A stretch of DNA of 64,000 nt from Acidobacteriota bacterium (GTDB taxonomy: Bacteria > Acidobacteriota > Terriglobia > Terriglobales > Acidobacteriaceae), in NCBI GenBank assembly GCA_013289685.1, contig JABCZL010000004.1:62001-126000 (forward strand), given 5' to 3'. Below are positions 28,056-35,913 of the stretch, in pieces. The notes under the pieces are model-generated. The model was not told the origin of the DNA. It did not search any database and saw nothing but the letters and a program-made list of their open reading frames with translations. The stretch's first letter is position 1; every line of letters begins with the position of its first letter. A program made the position numbers and the translations under genes.

Positions 28056-28505
28056 ATGAAGAAGAGCGAACTCAAACAGCAGATTTCCGCAGCCATTCAA
28101 GCCTGTCTTGAGAAGAAGGCCGAAGAACTCAGCATCCTGGAAATGGAAAAAGGGTCGGGAGCGTTTACCGACTACTTTGTGCTGTGTAGCGGGACCAATC
28201 CGCGGCAGGTGCAGGCCATTGCCGACGAAGTGGAACTGCGTCTGAAGGCCGCGGACTTGCGTCCGGCGCATGTCGAAGGCTACAAACAGGCGGAATGGGT
28301 GCTGATCGATTATGTGGACTTCGTGGTCCACGTATTCTCGGAAAAGGCGCGCAAGTTCTACGATCTGGAACGGCTGTGGAAGACGGCCAAGCGGCTGGAA
28401 GTCGGCGATTTGCAGGCCGCGCCGAAGAAGAAAAAAGCGGCAGCGCCTAAGCCGAAAGTGACCAAGGCGGTCGCGCCGAAAAAGAAGAAGAAGGCGAAAG
28501 TCTAA
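28056..28505 (+). CDS. rsfS: Ribosomal silencing factor RsfS
   Basis: RsfS binds ribosomal protein L14 on the 50S subunit and blocks joining of the 30S subunit in starvation. The 149-residue product has the DUF143 domain (about 8-120): KKAEELSILEMEKGSGAFTDYFVLCSGTNPRQVQAIADEVE, HVEGYKQAEWVLIDYVDFVVHVFSEKARKFYDLERLW. The last about 30 residues form a Lys/Ala/Pro tail (KKKKAAAPKPKVTKAVAPKKKKKAKV-like) that is absent from most homologues and resembles the tail on L21 in this window. It lies downstream of nadD as in most bacteria. Confidence 0.95.
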   Translation: MKKSELKQQISAAIQACLEKKAEELSILEMEKGSGAFTDYFVLCSGTNPRQVQAIADEVELRLKAADLRPAHVEGYKQAEWVLIDYVDFVVHVFSEKARKFYDLERLWKTAKRLEVGDLQAAPKKKKAAAPKPKVTKAVAPKKKKKAKV

Positions 28506-28521
28506 CCTCGGGGGCTAAAGA

Positions 28522-28661
28522 GTATGCTGAAAAGCTCAGTTGGTCGAAGAAGAACGACGACGAGGGCTGAAGCCCAGATTAATTTTCGACGGCTTACGCG
28601 GCCCTAAAGGGCCGCTCTTCCACGGTAGCACCGACAAATCCGAGTTTTTCAGCAGACTGTA
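28522..28661. repeat. 140-bp MITE-like element, copy 1
   Basis: Ends are AGTATGCTGAAAAGCTC and the reverse complement of AGTCTGCTGAAAAACTC (15 of 17 matching). Inside are the hairpins GGGCTGAAGCCC and GCGGCCCTAAAGGGCCGC, followed by TCTTCCACG. It has no coding capacity. Confidence 0.9.
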
Positions 28662-28738
28662 AAGCCCTCATCGAGGGCAAGACTTTATCGCAGCACTGAA
28701 AGCGCTGCGCCACCCAAAACCGACGCGGCGGCTGAACG

Positions 28739-28878
28739 GTATGCTGAAAAGCTCAGTTGGTCGAAGAAAAACGACGACGAGGGCTGAAGCCCAGATTAAT
28801 TTTCAACGGCTTACGCGGCCCTAAAGGGCCGCTCTTCCACGATAGCACCGACAAACCCGAGTTTTTCAGCAAACTGTG
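28739..28878. repeat. 140-bp MITE-like element, copy 2
   Basis: Direct repeat of copy 1 at an offset of 217 bases, with only a handful of substitutions across about 140 bp. The 77-bp spacer (28662-28738) holds another hairpin segment (28687-28719) that is shared with the coding sequence of tilS. Confidence 0.9.
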
Positions 28879-28958
28879 AAGCCGGTGTTCATTTTGGAAG
28901 CAGTTTTTGGCGCGGCTGGAAGCCGCGCTTTTTCAGAGCAATGCCCTCCCAAATCTAA

Positions 28959-29798
28959 ATGACTTCGCGCTCAGAATCCGCGCCGGATTGGGGAAACCAG
29001 TACCGGCTGGTTGCATCGGAGAAGTGGAAGGCCAAGTCGGCAGCTATGGGCCGGGCTGTGACCGATGCGCTGGTGGAGTACGCGCAGCCCGCGCCGGGAA
29101 TGCGGGTGATCGACCTGGCCAGCGGGACCGGCGAGCCGGCGATTAGTTTGGCGTCGCGCGTGGGAGAACACGGGCACGTCACGGCTACTGATCTTAGCCC
29201 CGGGCTGCTGGAGATCGCCGACCAGCGTGCGCAGGCGCGGGGGCTCAAGAACTTCACGACTCAGCAGGCGGATGCGCACAGCCTGCCTTATCCAGCAGAC
29301 AGCTTCGATCTGGCAACGTCGCGCTTCGGCGTGATGTTCTTCAGCGATCCGGTTCGGGCTTTGGCGGAATTGCGCCGCGTTCTGCGGCCCGGAGCGCGGG
29401 CGTGCTTTCTGGCATGGGGCTCATTCGATCAGCCTTATTGGCAGAGCATGATGGGCGTGGTGCACCGGCATGTCGGCGGGCCTCTGCGGCCGCCCGATGG
29501 ACCGGACCCCTTCAAGTTTGCTGCGCCCGGCAGCCTGTCGGCGGTGTTGCGCAGCGCTGGATTCGATGCGATTGAGGAAGAGATAAGAACGTTGCCCTGG
29601 ATGTGGCCCGGTCCGGTTGAAGAATTGTGGGAGTATGCGCAATCGGTTGCGGTTCCGTTTCGTCCGATGTTGGAGCGCGTGCCTGCAGAGCAGTGGCCGC
29701 AGATTCACGGTGAGGTGCATGCGGCGGTGCGACAGTTCTGGGACGGCGAGAAGGTAGCGTTCCGAGTCTCGGTCGTGATGGCCTCGGGGAAGAAGTGA
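28959..29798 (+). CDS. Class I SAM-dependent methyltransferase (UbiE-like)
   Basis: A 279-residue cytoplasmic methyltransferase. SAM-binding motifs: MRVIDLASGTGEPAI (motif I), VTATDLSPGLLEIA (acidic end of beta-2), ADAHSLPYPADSFDLATSRFGVMFF (motif II region) and ELRRVLRPGARACFLAWG (motif III). The arrangement is that of UbiE/Coq5-type small-molecule methyltransferases; the substrate is unknown. It starts 81 bases after the second MITE-like element and ends 15 bases before rlmH, so the two genes are probably cotranscribed. Confidence 0.85.
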   Translation: MTSRSESAPDWGNQYRLVASEKWKAKSAAMGRAVTDALVEYAQPAPGMRVIDLASGTGEPAISLASRVGEHGHVTATDLSPGLLEIADQRAQARGLKNFTTQQADAHSLPYPADSFDLATSRFGVMFFSDPVRALAELRRVLRPGARACFLAWGSFDQPYWQSMMGVVHRHVGGPLRPPDGPDPFKFAAPGSLSAVLRSAGFDAIEEEIRTLPWMWPGPVEELWEYAQSVAVPFRPMLERVPAEQWPQIHGEVHAAVRQFWDGEKVAFRVSVVMASGKK

Positions 29799-29813
29799 GA
29801 GCGGATCTTGTCT

Positions 29814-30266
29814 GTGAAGATCAAAATTGCATGGATCGGGAAGACGAAAGAGCCGGCGGTTGCATCGCTGACGGAAGAGTATCTCAGGCGGATTTCACGC
29901 TATGTGCCGGTGGAAGGGCTTACGCTCAAAAATGAAGGCGCGTTGCTCGATCTGAGCGGGCGAGGGGCCGGGTCGAAAGCGGCCGCGAAATCGACGCTGG
30001 TGCTGATGGATTCACGAGGCAAAGAGTTCTCGTCCGAGCAGTTCGCCAAGTTTCTGGGCGACTATCAGGATCGCAATCCTCTGCCGTTGATCCTGGCTAT
30101 CGGTGGTGCCGACGGTTTCAGCGATGCGGTACGAGCCGCGGCCCAGCACGCGATCTCTCTCGGGAAGATGACGCTGGCGCATGAGTTGGCCCGAGTGGTT
30201 CTGCTGGAGCAGGTTTACCGGGCGTTCACGATTCTCAAGGGACACCCGTATCATTCTGGGCACTGA
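29814..30266 (+). CDS. rlmH: 23S rRNA pseudouridine1915-N3 methyltransferase
   Basis: RlmH (SPOUT family) methylates pseudouridine 1915 in helix 69 of 23S rRNA on assembled 70S ribosomes. It is about 150 residues, with the N-terminus KIKIAWIGKTKEPAVASLTEEYLRRISRY, then LILAIGGADGFSD (trefoil-knot SAM site) and the C-terminal SLGKMTLAHELARVVLLEQVYRAFTILKGHPYHSGH. I chose the GTG at 29814 because it places VKIKIAWIGK as in homologues; a TTG two codons earlier (29808) is an alternative. It is the last gene of the nadD-rsfS-rlmH group and is followed by a terminator. Confidence 0.95.
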   Translation: MKIKIAWIGKTKEPAVASLTEEYLRRISRYVPVEGLTLKNEGALLDLSGRGAGSKAAAKSTLVLMDSRGKEFSSEQFAKFLGDYQDRNPLPLILAIGGADGFSDAVRAAAQHAISLGKMTLAHELARVVLLEQVYRAFTILKGHPYHSGH

Positions 30267-30300
30267 ACCGGGCTGGTTCTGTACATACGTCAAGAATTAC

Positions 30301-30331
30301 ACCGCGCCCGCAAGGGCGCGGTTCTTCTTTT
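30301..30331. terminator. Rho-independent terminator after rlmH
   Basis: CCGCGCCC, loop GCAA, GGGCGCGG, then TTCTTCTTTT. A perfect 8-bp GC stem. Confidence 0.9.
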
Positions 30332-30341
30332 GCTCCGAATC

Positions 30342-31313
30342 TCAGTGGGCCGGCGGCGGATCCCAATGCCCGACAATGCCGATCATGAACGGCGTAAACG
30401 CCATGCCGTTCCCCAAAGGAATCGAGCCTCGATCCGGCGGACCGGGCGAGAGCGGCCCGAATCCCACACTCGAAGACGCCGTGACGGAAATCTGCGTGCT
30501 CACGTGCACTTCCAATTGTGCCTGCAACCCGGCGTTCGGTGCGCCACCAGAAAATCCGGCTTGCCCGGACAGACTGAGTTCCACGTCTGGCTTGATCAGG
30601 CCCCAGTTGCGTTTCAAATGCAAGTTGACCAGTGAGATGGCTCCCTGGTACGCCACGGGGTTGTTGGGGTCGGGAGAGAGTTGCACGCTCACATTGGGTT
30701 CGTGCAACAGCGCCAATTCCGTGTCTCCCTCACCCAGCTTCAACGCATCCAGATTTCGAAACACCACAGAAACCTGCATGGTCATGGGATTCCGCGTGAG
30801 GGGAGCGTTGGCCGTGATACCCGCGGCGGCGTCGAGTCCGGCATGAGCGGAGTCATTGTCAGCGCCTCCGCCTGCACCAACGGTGCGTGTGATATTGAAA
30901 TCCGGCGGGGCCAGCGACCGCGTTGACCAATAATAGTTCGACCACAGAGAGGGCGAGAGAGAATCGGGTGCCTGCGTCACCGCTCGCACGCTCGTGATGG
31001 CGAACTGCTGATCATCCGGCAGCAAGTGCAGCAGCGCATCCATGTCGCCCGGCGGCCGATCCTGAACCGCCCCGATGGCCGCGCGCAATCGCGGAATGTT
31101 GACGCCGGTCGACCGCGGCACAAAGAGCGCCAGATTGTCCAGCCGCGACGTCATCTTGATCCGCCAGATTTCGTCGAGCATGTCCGGCATCGACATGCCG
31201 TTCAGAATTCCACAACACTTCTGCCAGTCGGGATACGACGTCCCAGAGTTATAGATCGCGTCCCACACGTCGTTGTGCAAAGTCAGCAGCTTTGGATCTG
31301 TCAGCCAACCCAT
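30342..31313 (-). CDS. Conserved-looking protein of unknown function
   Basis: A 323-residue protein that I do not recognise. The first about 65 residues are helical with paired Trp/Cys positions (HNDVWDAIYN, YPDWQKCCGIL). The middle and C-terminal parts are beta-rich: SNYYWSTRSLAPPDF, MTMQVSVVFRNLDAL, VSVQLSPDPNNP, LHLKRNWGLIKPDVELSLSGQAGF and LQAQLEVHVSTQISVTASSSVGFGPL. There is no signal peptide or membrane helix. The C-terminus has porin-like amphipathic strands but no aromatic terminal signature (ends WDPPPAH). It might be a phage-tail-like or outer-surface structural protein, but that is speculation. It is convergent with rlmH and monocistronic. Confidence 0.6.
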   Translation of the reverse strand: MGWLTDPKLLTLHNDVWDAIYNSGTSYPDWQKCCGILNGMSMPDMLDEIWRIKMTSRLDNLALFVPRSTGVNIPRLRAAIGAVQDRPPGDMDALLHLLPDDQQFAITSVRAVTQAPDSLSPSLWSNYYWSTRSLAPPDFNITRTVGAGGGADNDSAHAGLDAAAGITANAPLTRNPMTMQVSVVFRNLDALKLGEGDTELALLHEPNVSVQLSPDPNNPVAYQGAISLVNLHLKRNWGLIKPDVELSLSGQAGFSGGAPNAGLQAQLEVHVSTQISVTASSSVGFGPLSPGPPDRGSIPLGNGMAFTPFMIGIVGHWDPPPAH

Positions 31314-31629
31314 ACAAACACCTCCACATCGGGGATTCGCTTCAAGACACTTGAGGTCGATCGGGACCCAGCTCGGGGGGAACCGGCTTTCCGGTTGCAG
31401 AGCGCCTGCTATTGTACACCCGTTCTTAGTGGGCGTTGGATGAGGCGAGCGGGCGACCCCCGCGTTCCGTCAGGCATCGAAGTTCGAAGAGCGGAATTTG
31501 AAGCGAGAGGGCGCAATTGGTCGCTCGGGCCGTGGGGCGTTGTTCCGCTTTTTTCCACAGGGCGTGAGATCGGATCGTCTTTTGGTGACTTGGATAGGAA
31601 CTGCGGGAGGGGATAAAGTTGGATCATTC
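31314..31629. other. Divergent intergenic region, nothing recognised
   Basis: About 316 bases between two divergent genes, presumably holding both promoters. I see no repeat element, hairpin or RNA gene that I can support. Confidence 0.3.
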
Positions 31630-32718
31630 ATGTCCCTCCGATTCAACTCTGGACTCATAGCGCTTGCATTGATCGTTCTGGGCTGTGCGTCCTGTCTGGG
31701 ACAACTCCCTGCGCAAGCACCGGTGGCTGGTCCCGCCAGTGGTCCGGAAATCCCGAGGACAGCTTCATCTGGCGTGCAGCTTCCCGTTCAGCGGTTGTCG
31801 GGAAGCATCAGCGGAACGGTCCTTGATCAGAGTGGAGCGGTCGTGGCCGGCGCCCGCGTGATTCTTAGCCTTGGAGATCAATCTCCAAAGCAAGAGATGC
31901 AAACCGGGGCCGGAGGGCAATTCCTGTTTTCCAACATAGCGCCTGGGACGTTTCAGCTCACCATTACGGCAGCAGGATTCTCGACGCAAACATCCTTTGG
32001 AATCCTGCATTCGGGCGAGAACTACATTGTCTCGGGGGCCGCATTGGCAGTGGCGACCACAGTCACGGATGTGGAGGTCGGAGTCTCGCAAGTCGAAGTG
32101 GCAGAGGAACAGATCAAGATTGAAGAACAGCAGCGTGTGTTCGGCGTCCTGCCAAATTTTTATGTCAGCTACATTCCCGACGCGGCTCCGCTCAACTCCA
32201 GGCAGAAGTTCGAGCTGGCTGCGAGGACGGTGGTGGATCCTTTCACCTTCGTATTCGTGGGAGGCGCGGCGGGAGTGGAGCAGGCGCAAAATCATTTCCG
32301 GGGATATGGGCAAGGCGCGCAAGGTTATGGCAAACGCTTCGGCGCCGGCTACGCCGATCAAGTCTCGGGTACATTTATTGGAAGCGCCATCCTGCCCTCG
32401 CTTCTGAAACAAGATCCGCGTTATTTCTACAAGGGAACGGGGAGTAAGGCGTCGCGGTTTCTGTATGCCGTCGCCAATGCAGTGATCTGCAAGGGCGATA
32501 ATCGACGCTGGCAGCCGAATTACTCGAATATGCTGGGGAGCCTTGCGGCGGGCGGCATTTCGAATCTCTACTATCCCGACCAAGATCGTGGAGCGGCATT
32601 GACGTTCGAAAACGCGGCCGTAGGGATTGGATCATCGGCCATTTCCAATCTGTTTCAGGAATTCCTCATCCGCAAGTTGACGCCGAAGGCTCCCAAGGAA
32701 GCCCCGGCCAACCCTTGA
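31630..32718 (+). CDS. Secreted carboxypeptidase-regulatory-like domain protein
   Basis: A 362-residue exported protein from the ATG at 31630. It has a signal peptide with a Cys-rich end (LIVLGCASCLGQ). After a short linker comes a carboxypeptidase regulatory-like (CarboxypepD_reg) beta-sandwich: GSISGTVLDQSGAVVAGARVIL, GGQFLFSNIAPGTFQLTITAAGF. A second domain from about 170 is less common: VFGVLPNFYVSYIPDAAPLN, FVFVGGAAGVEQAQNHFRGYGQGAQGYGKRFGAGYADQ and LLKQDPRYFYKGTGS. The first domain often precedes TonB-dependent barrels in Acidobacteriota; here no barrel follows. The second domain recurs in Acidobacteriota secreted proteins without known function. Confidence 0.75.
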   Translation: MSLRFNSGLIALALIVLGCASCLGQLPAQAPVAGPASGPEIPRTASSGVQLPVQRLSGSISGTVLDQSGAVVAGARVILSLGDQSPKQEMQTGAGGQFLFSNIAPGTFQLTITAAGFSTQTSFGILHSGENYIVSGAALAVATTVTDVEVGVSQVEVAEEQIKIEEQQRVFGVLPNFYVSYIPDAAPLNSRQKFELAARTVVDPFTFVFVGGAAGVEQAQNHFRGYGQGAQGYGKRFGAGYADQVSGTFIGSAILPSLLKQDPRYFYKGTGSKASRFLYAVANAVICKGDNRRWQPNYSNMLGSLAAGGISNLYYPDQDRGAALTFENAAVGIGSSAISNLFQEFLIRKLTPKAPKEAPANP

Positions 32719-32740
32719 GTCAAGACAGAAGAAGGAAGTT

Positions 32741-33247
32741 ATGAAAATCGCTGTTGTCCTCTTGCTGGTTACAGCCGCCGCATTTGCGCAGGTCGTGCCC
32801 ACTGCGTCTACCGCACCCTGCGGCCACGACACGGTCAGCTTCAAGGTGAAAACCGACCAGTCTCAACACACGCTGACGGACCCGGAGCCGGGGAAGGCGC
32901 GGGTTTACTTCGTTCAGGATGCCGGGACCACGATCGGGTTGGCCTATCCGACAGTGAAGATGGGGATGGACGGACAGTGGGTAGGAGCGAACCGGCTCAA
33001 TTCCTATTTCTCGCTCTCGGTCGAGCCGGGAGAGCATCATGTGTGCGTGATGCTGCAGTCCTCACTGCTGGCGCAGCGCGTGGAACTCGCGCATTTCACA
33101 GCCGAGGCGGGGAAGACTTATTACTACCGCACGCGGATCGTTATGTCGCGCAGCGTGGAGTTGTTAGAGCTTGAACCGATTGACAGCGACCAAGGCAAGT
33201 ATCTGGTTGCATTGTTCCCGTTAAGCGTTTCAAGTCCCAAGAAGTGA
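32741..33247 (+). CDS. Secreted DUF2846-like protein
   Basis: A 168-residue exported protein. The start follows GAAGGAAGTT, 22 bases after the upstream stop, so it is probably cotranscribed with the carboxypeptidase-regulatory-like gene. It has a short signal peptide (MKIAVVLLLVTAAAFAQ). The mature part resembles DUF2846-type beta-sandwich lipoprotein domains: KARVYFVQDAG, KMGMDGQWVGANRLNSYFSLSVEPGEHHVCV, LAHFTAEAGKTYYYRTRIV and VELLELEPIDSDQGKYLV. The function is unknown. Confidence 0.7.
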   Translation: MKIAVVLLLVTAAAFAQVVPTASTAPCGHDTVSFKVKTDQSQHTLTDPEPGKARVYFVQDAGTTIGLAYPTVKMGMDGQWVGANRLNSYFSLSVEPGEHHVCVMLQSSLLAQRVELAHFTAEAGKTYYYRTRIVMSRSVELLELEPIDSDQGKYLVALFPLSVSSPKK

Positions 33248-33267
33248 GGGTAGAAAACGCGCTCCGA

Positions 33268-33342
33268 TGACGGGGGCTGAACCCAACGCTGATTGGAGTG
33301 TTCCAAACGCGGCCCTGAAGGGCCACTCTTTCACACTGGCAT
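33268..33342. repeat. Degenerate GGCTGAA-hairpin repeat
   Basis: GGGGGCTGAACCC, then GCGGCCCTGAAGGGCCAC followed by TCTTTCACAC: the same two-part pattern as the MITE-like elements at 28.5 kb, diverged. It lies between two convergent genes and could act as a transcription-end hairpin. Confidence 0.65.
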
Positions 33343-33343
33343 G

Positions 33344-33823
33344 TCATTGGGTAACGGTGGCCTGGTAGCTCACGGCCTGCCAGTGGCCGATGCGGCGCAC
33401 CCAGACCCGGGTATAGCGATAAGGACCGCTGAAGTCCTCGCCAAACTGGTGACCTTTCACGTCCGCCCGAGCGGTGACGACGGCCGTGTCGCCGTAGACG
33501 CGCACCACCATGTCACTCACATTGATGGCTTCATAGCGCAGCTGGTTACTCTTGCGGGCGGAAACCGTGTCCTGCTTGGTCGTGACCTGGCCCAAGGGTG
33601 AGATGGCGACGTAGTCCTCGGCGAGGGTTCGCTGGGAGAAATCGGGATCGCGGTGGAGGCTCGCTTCCTTGGCTTGCCGCTCCATTTCCACGATCTCGCG
33701 GATGGTCGCCTGTTCGCCCGAGTCGACCGCCCGTGGATGTACCGCTACATGCTGGCCCGAACCTGCAAAGACCGGCAGCGCCACGAGCAGAGACCACAAT
33801 AACACCGCACACTTGTTGATCAC
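33344..33823 (-). CDS. Secreted DUF4440/NTF2-like protein
   Basis: A 159-residue exported protein: signal peptide (LLWSLLVALPVFAG), then an NTF2-like domain with IREIVEMERQAKEASLHRDPDF, LAEDYVAISPLGQVTTKQDTV, VSDMVVRVYGDTAVVTARADVKG and YRYTRVWVRRIGHWQAVSYQ. This is the DUF4440 pattern. Secreted DUF4440 proteins have no assigned reaction; small-molecule binding is possible. It is preceded by GGAGGTCTCATCGTG, giving a ribosome binding site for the ATG at 33823. Confidence 0.8.
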   Translation of the reverse strand: MINKCAVLLWSLLVALPVFAGSGQHVAVHPRAVDSGEQATIREIVEMERQAKEASLHRDPDFSQRTLAEDYVAISPLGQVTTKQDTVSARKSNQLRYEAINVSDMVVRVYGDTAVVTARADVKGHQFGEDFSGPYRYTRVWVRRIGHWQAVSYQATVTQ

Positions 33824-34281
33824 GATGAGACCTCCGCGGTTTGCGAGGGGACAGAGATCCGCCTGACCGAGCTACGCAACCTTGGATGCTTGAGTTCCGT
33901 GGAAAAGTTAGCTGCGGTCTCATTCCTGCCAACATCATTCCTGCAAACATCAATGATGGGCGAGTGTTCACAAGTCATGGCGGAGAGTCTTTTCCTAAGA
34001 GTAAAGACGGTGCTGGGGCCTGTATTGTTTCTGGGAAATTCTGAGCCGAGCCAATGTCGCTCTCGCCCCGAGCGCACCCCCACATCCCACTGCCACTGGT
34101 TACAGCAACTCCGCTTCCATGCAGGGCACCCTCCAAATCCTTGAAAGAGGGAGACAACCGCTTCCGAGATGCGATTCGGTTGTCCACTCCGGGACTGGAC
34201 TGTCCAGTATTGGACAGGAGTTTTGCGGGATGACCGGTGTACGGGAGGAGGGCAGCATCTAGTAGAATCAAACGTTCCTGC
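33824..34281. other. Divergent intergenic region with a 15-bp palindrome
   Basis: About 460 bases. At 34194-34208 ACTGGAC-T-GTCCAGT is a perfect palindrome, framed by TGTCCA (34181) and TGGACA (34211), which makes a nested dyad about 75 bases before the cobO start. It could be an operator. I looked for a cobalamin riboswitch and found no convincing core. Confidence 0.45.
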
Positions 34282-34818
34282 ATGGCTGACATCCGTCGTG
34301 GTCTGATTATCGTGAACACCGGGCCGGGTAAAGGCAAGACCACCGCCGCCATGGGAACCGCTTTACGAGCCGTGGGTCAGGGGATGCGGGTGCTGATGCT
34401 GCAATTCCTGAAGGGATCGTGGCACTATGGCGAGCTCGACGCCGTGAAGGCCTTCGGCGACAAGTTTGTGATGAAGCAGATGGGCCGGGGCTTCGTGAAG
34501 GTCGGCGCGGAGAAGCCGGACCCGGAAGACGTTCGCATGGTGGAAGAGGCCTGGGCCGAGGCCGAGAGCGCGATTCAGTCGGGGACATGGGATCTGGTGG
34601 TCCTCGACGAGATTAACTATGCCATCAGTTATGGCATGCTGGACGCGGCGAAGGTGGTCGAGAGCCTAAGGAAGAAGCCGGAGATGGTGCACGTCATCTT
34701 GACGGGCAGGAATGCGCACCCCACAATTATCGAGGCTGCGGATACGGTGACGGAAATGCGCCAGGTGAAGCACGCGTATGAAAAGGGCGTTATGGCGCAG
34801 AGGGGAATCGAGTACTGA
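34282..34818 (+). CDS. cobO: Corrinoid (cob(I)alamin) adenosyltransferase
   Basis: The CobO/BtuR-type enzyme transfers the 5'-deoxyadenosyl group of ATP to cob(I)alamin to give adenosylcobalamin. The 178-residue product starts at the ATG at 34282. It has a P-loop NTGPGKGKTTAAMGTALRA, LMLQFLKGSWHYGE, DLVVLDEINYAISYGMLD and VILTGRNAHPTIIEAADTVTEM, and ends in RGIEY as is usual. No other B12 genes are nearby, so it may serve salvage. A palindrome upstream might control it. Confidence 0.93.
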   Translation: MADIRRGLIIVNTGPGKGKTTAAMGTALRAVGQGMRVLMLQFLKGSWHYGELDAVKAFGDKFVMKQMGRGFVKVGAEKPDPEDVRMVEEAWAEAESAIQSGTWDLVVLDEINYAISYGMLDAAKVVESLRKKPEMVHVILTGRNAHPTIIEAADTVTEMRQVKHAYEKGVMAQRGIEY

Positions 34819-34819
34819 A

Positions 34820-34926
34820 CGATTGAGTAATTGAGGAAATTGGTAATTTAGTAATTGAAAGGCCCGGCATCGCGCCGGGTTTTCAATTACTCAATTACCA
34901 AATTTCCCGATTACCAAATTCTTCTT
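34820..34926 (+). terminator. Terminator nested in AATTGAGTAATTG-unit inverted arms
   Basis: The core GGCCCGGC/GCCGGGTTTT hairpin (34861-34884) looks like an intrinsic terminator. It is extended on both sides by AT-rich arms (left about 34825-34860, right about 34881-34920) made of units like TTTAGTAATTGAA and TTCAATTACTCAA. The combined inner stem is over 20 bp. It lies between cobO and accD. Confidence 0.75.
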
Positions 34927-35769
34927 ATGGCTTGGTTTAAGCGCGAATCCGGCGAGCTGGACACTTCGGGGGAGAAGCGCGTCAAGACCGAAGGGTTGTG
35001 GGTGAAGTGTGATGGTTGCCGGCAGATTATCTGGAAGAAGGATCTGGAAGACAACATGAACGTCTGTCCGAAGTGCGACAAGCACTTCCGGATCGACGCC
35101 CGCACCCGGCTGTCCCTGTTGCTCGACGACAACCAGTACGAGACTTTCGACGGGGATATTGCGTCGACCGACCCGCTGAAGTTCGTGGATTTGAAGCCGT
35201 ATTCGTCGCGATTGAAGCAGGCGCAGGCCGATACGGGCCTGAACGACGCCATTATTAACGCTCACGGCAAGCTGCAGGGACGGCAGGTGGTGGCCAGTGT
35301 GATGGAATATGCTTTCATTGGCGGCAGCATGGGCGCGGTGGTGGGCGAAGCTATTACGCGGGCCGTGGAGCGCGCAGTCGACACGCGTACGCCTCTGATT
35401 ATCGTGTCCGCTTCGGGGGGCGCACGCATGATGGAAGGCGTGATCAGCCTGATGCAGCTGGCGAAGATTTCCGCGGCGCTGGCGCGGCTGGATAAGGCCA
35501 AGGTCCCGTACATTTCGCTGCTCACCGATCCAACCACTGGTGGCGTCACTGCGTCGTTCGCCATGCTGGGCGATTTGAATATCGCGGAACCGGGTGCGCT
35601 GATTGGGTTCGCGGGGCCGCGCGTGATTGAGCAGACGATCCGGCAGAAGCTGCCGCCGGGCTTCCAGCGCAGCGAATTCCTGCTGCAACACGGCATGCTG
35701 GACGCGGTGGTTCCGCGTAAAGAGCTCAAGCCTTATATTGCGCGGGCGCTGGATTTTATGGTGGCGTGA
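34927..35769 (+). CDS. accD: Acetyl-CoA carboxylase carboxyltransferase beta subunit
   Basis: AccD forms the carboxyltransferase with AccA and moves CO2 from biotin to acetyl-CoA, making malonyl-CoA for fatty acid synthesis. The 280 residues begin MAWFKRESGE. A four-Cys zinc ribbon (VKCDGCRQ, VCPKCDKHF) follows at about 27-50, then the crotonase-like core: GVISLMQLAKISAALARL, SASGGARMMEG, LLTDPTTGGVTASFAMLGD, AEPGALIGFAGPRVIEQTI. Length is normal. folC follows, as in many bacteria, so the two are likely one operon. Confidence 0.97.
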   Translation: MAWFKRESGELDTSGEKRVKTEGLWVKCDGCRQIIWKKDLEDNMNVCPKCDKHFRIDARTRLSLLLDDNQYETFDGDIASTDPLKFVDLKPYSSRLKQAQADTGLNDAIINAHGKLQGRQVVASVMEYAFIGGSMGAVVGEAITRAVERAVDTRTPLIIVSASGGARMMEGVISLMQLAKISAALARLDKAKVPYISLLTDPTTGGVTASFAMLGDLNIAEPGALIGFAGPRVIEQTIRQKLPPGFQRSEFLLQHGMLDAVVPRKELKPYIARALDFMVA

Positions 35770-35774
35770 AGACG

Positions 35775-35911
35775 CTTTTGGCTCTTAGCTCTTGGCTGTT
35801 GGCTTGAATCAGCGCTGCCCTTTGCCTTTCCCTCACACCTGCAGACTCGAATCCTAATCGGACTTGGTAAGCTAGAAGCCAAGAGCCAAAGGCCAAAAGC
35901 CAAGAGCTTCT
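35775..35911. repeat. Inverted pair of TTGGCTCTT-unit arms between accD and folC
   Basis: The left arm (about 35775-35805) is CTTTTGGCTCTTAGCTCTTG and onwards. The right arm (about 35873-35911) is its degenerate reverse complement, made of AAGAGCCAAAGGCC-type units. It has the same design as the other arm pairs but with a different unit sequence, and again ends right before a start codon. Confidence 0.8.
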
Positions 35912-35913
35912 TC

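Noticed and set aside
33980-34140. Cobalamin riboswitch before cobO
   Set aside because: A loose CCACTGCCACTGG stretch is present, but the conserved B12-box core and its paired stems cannot be drawn.
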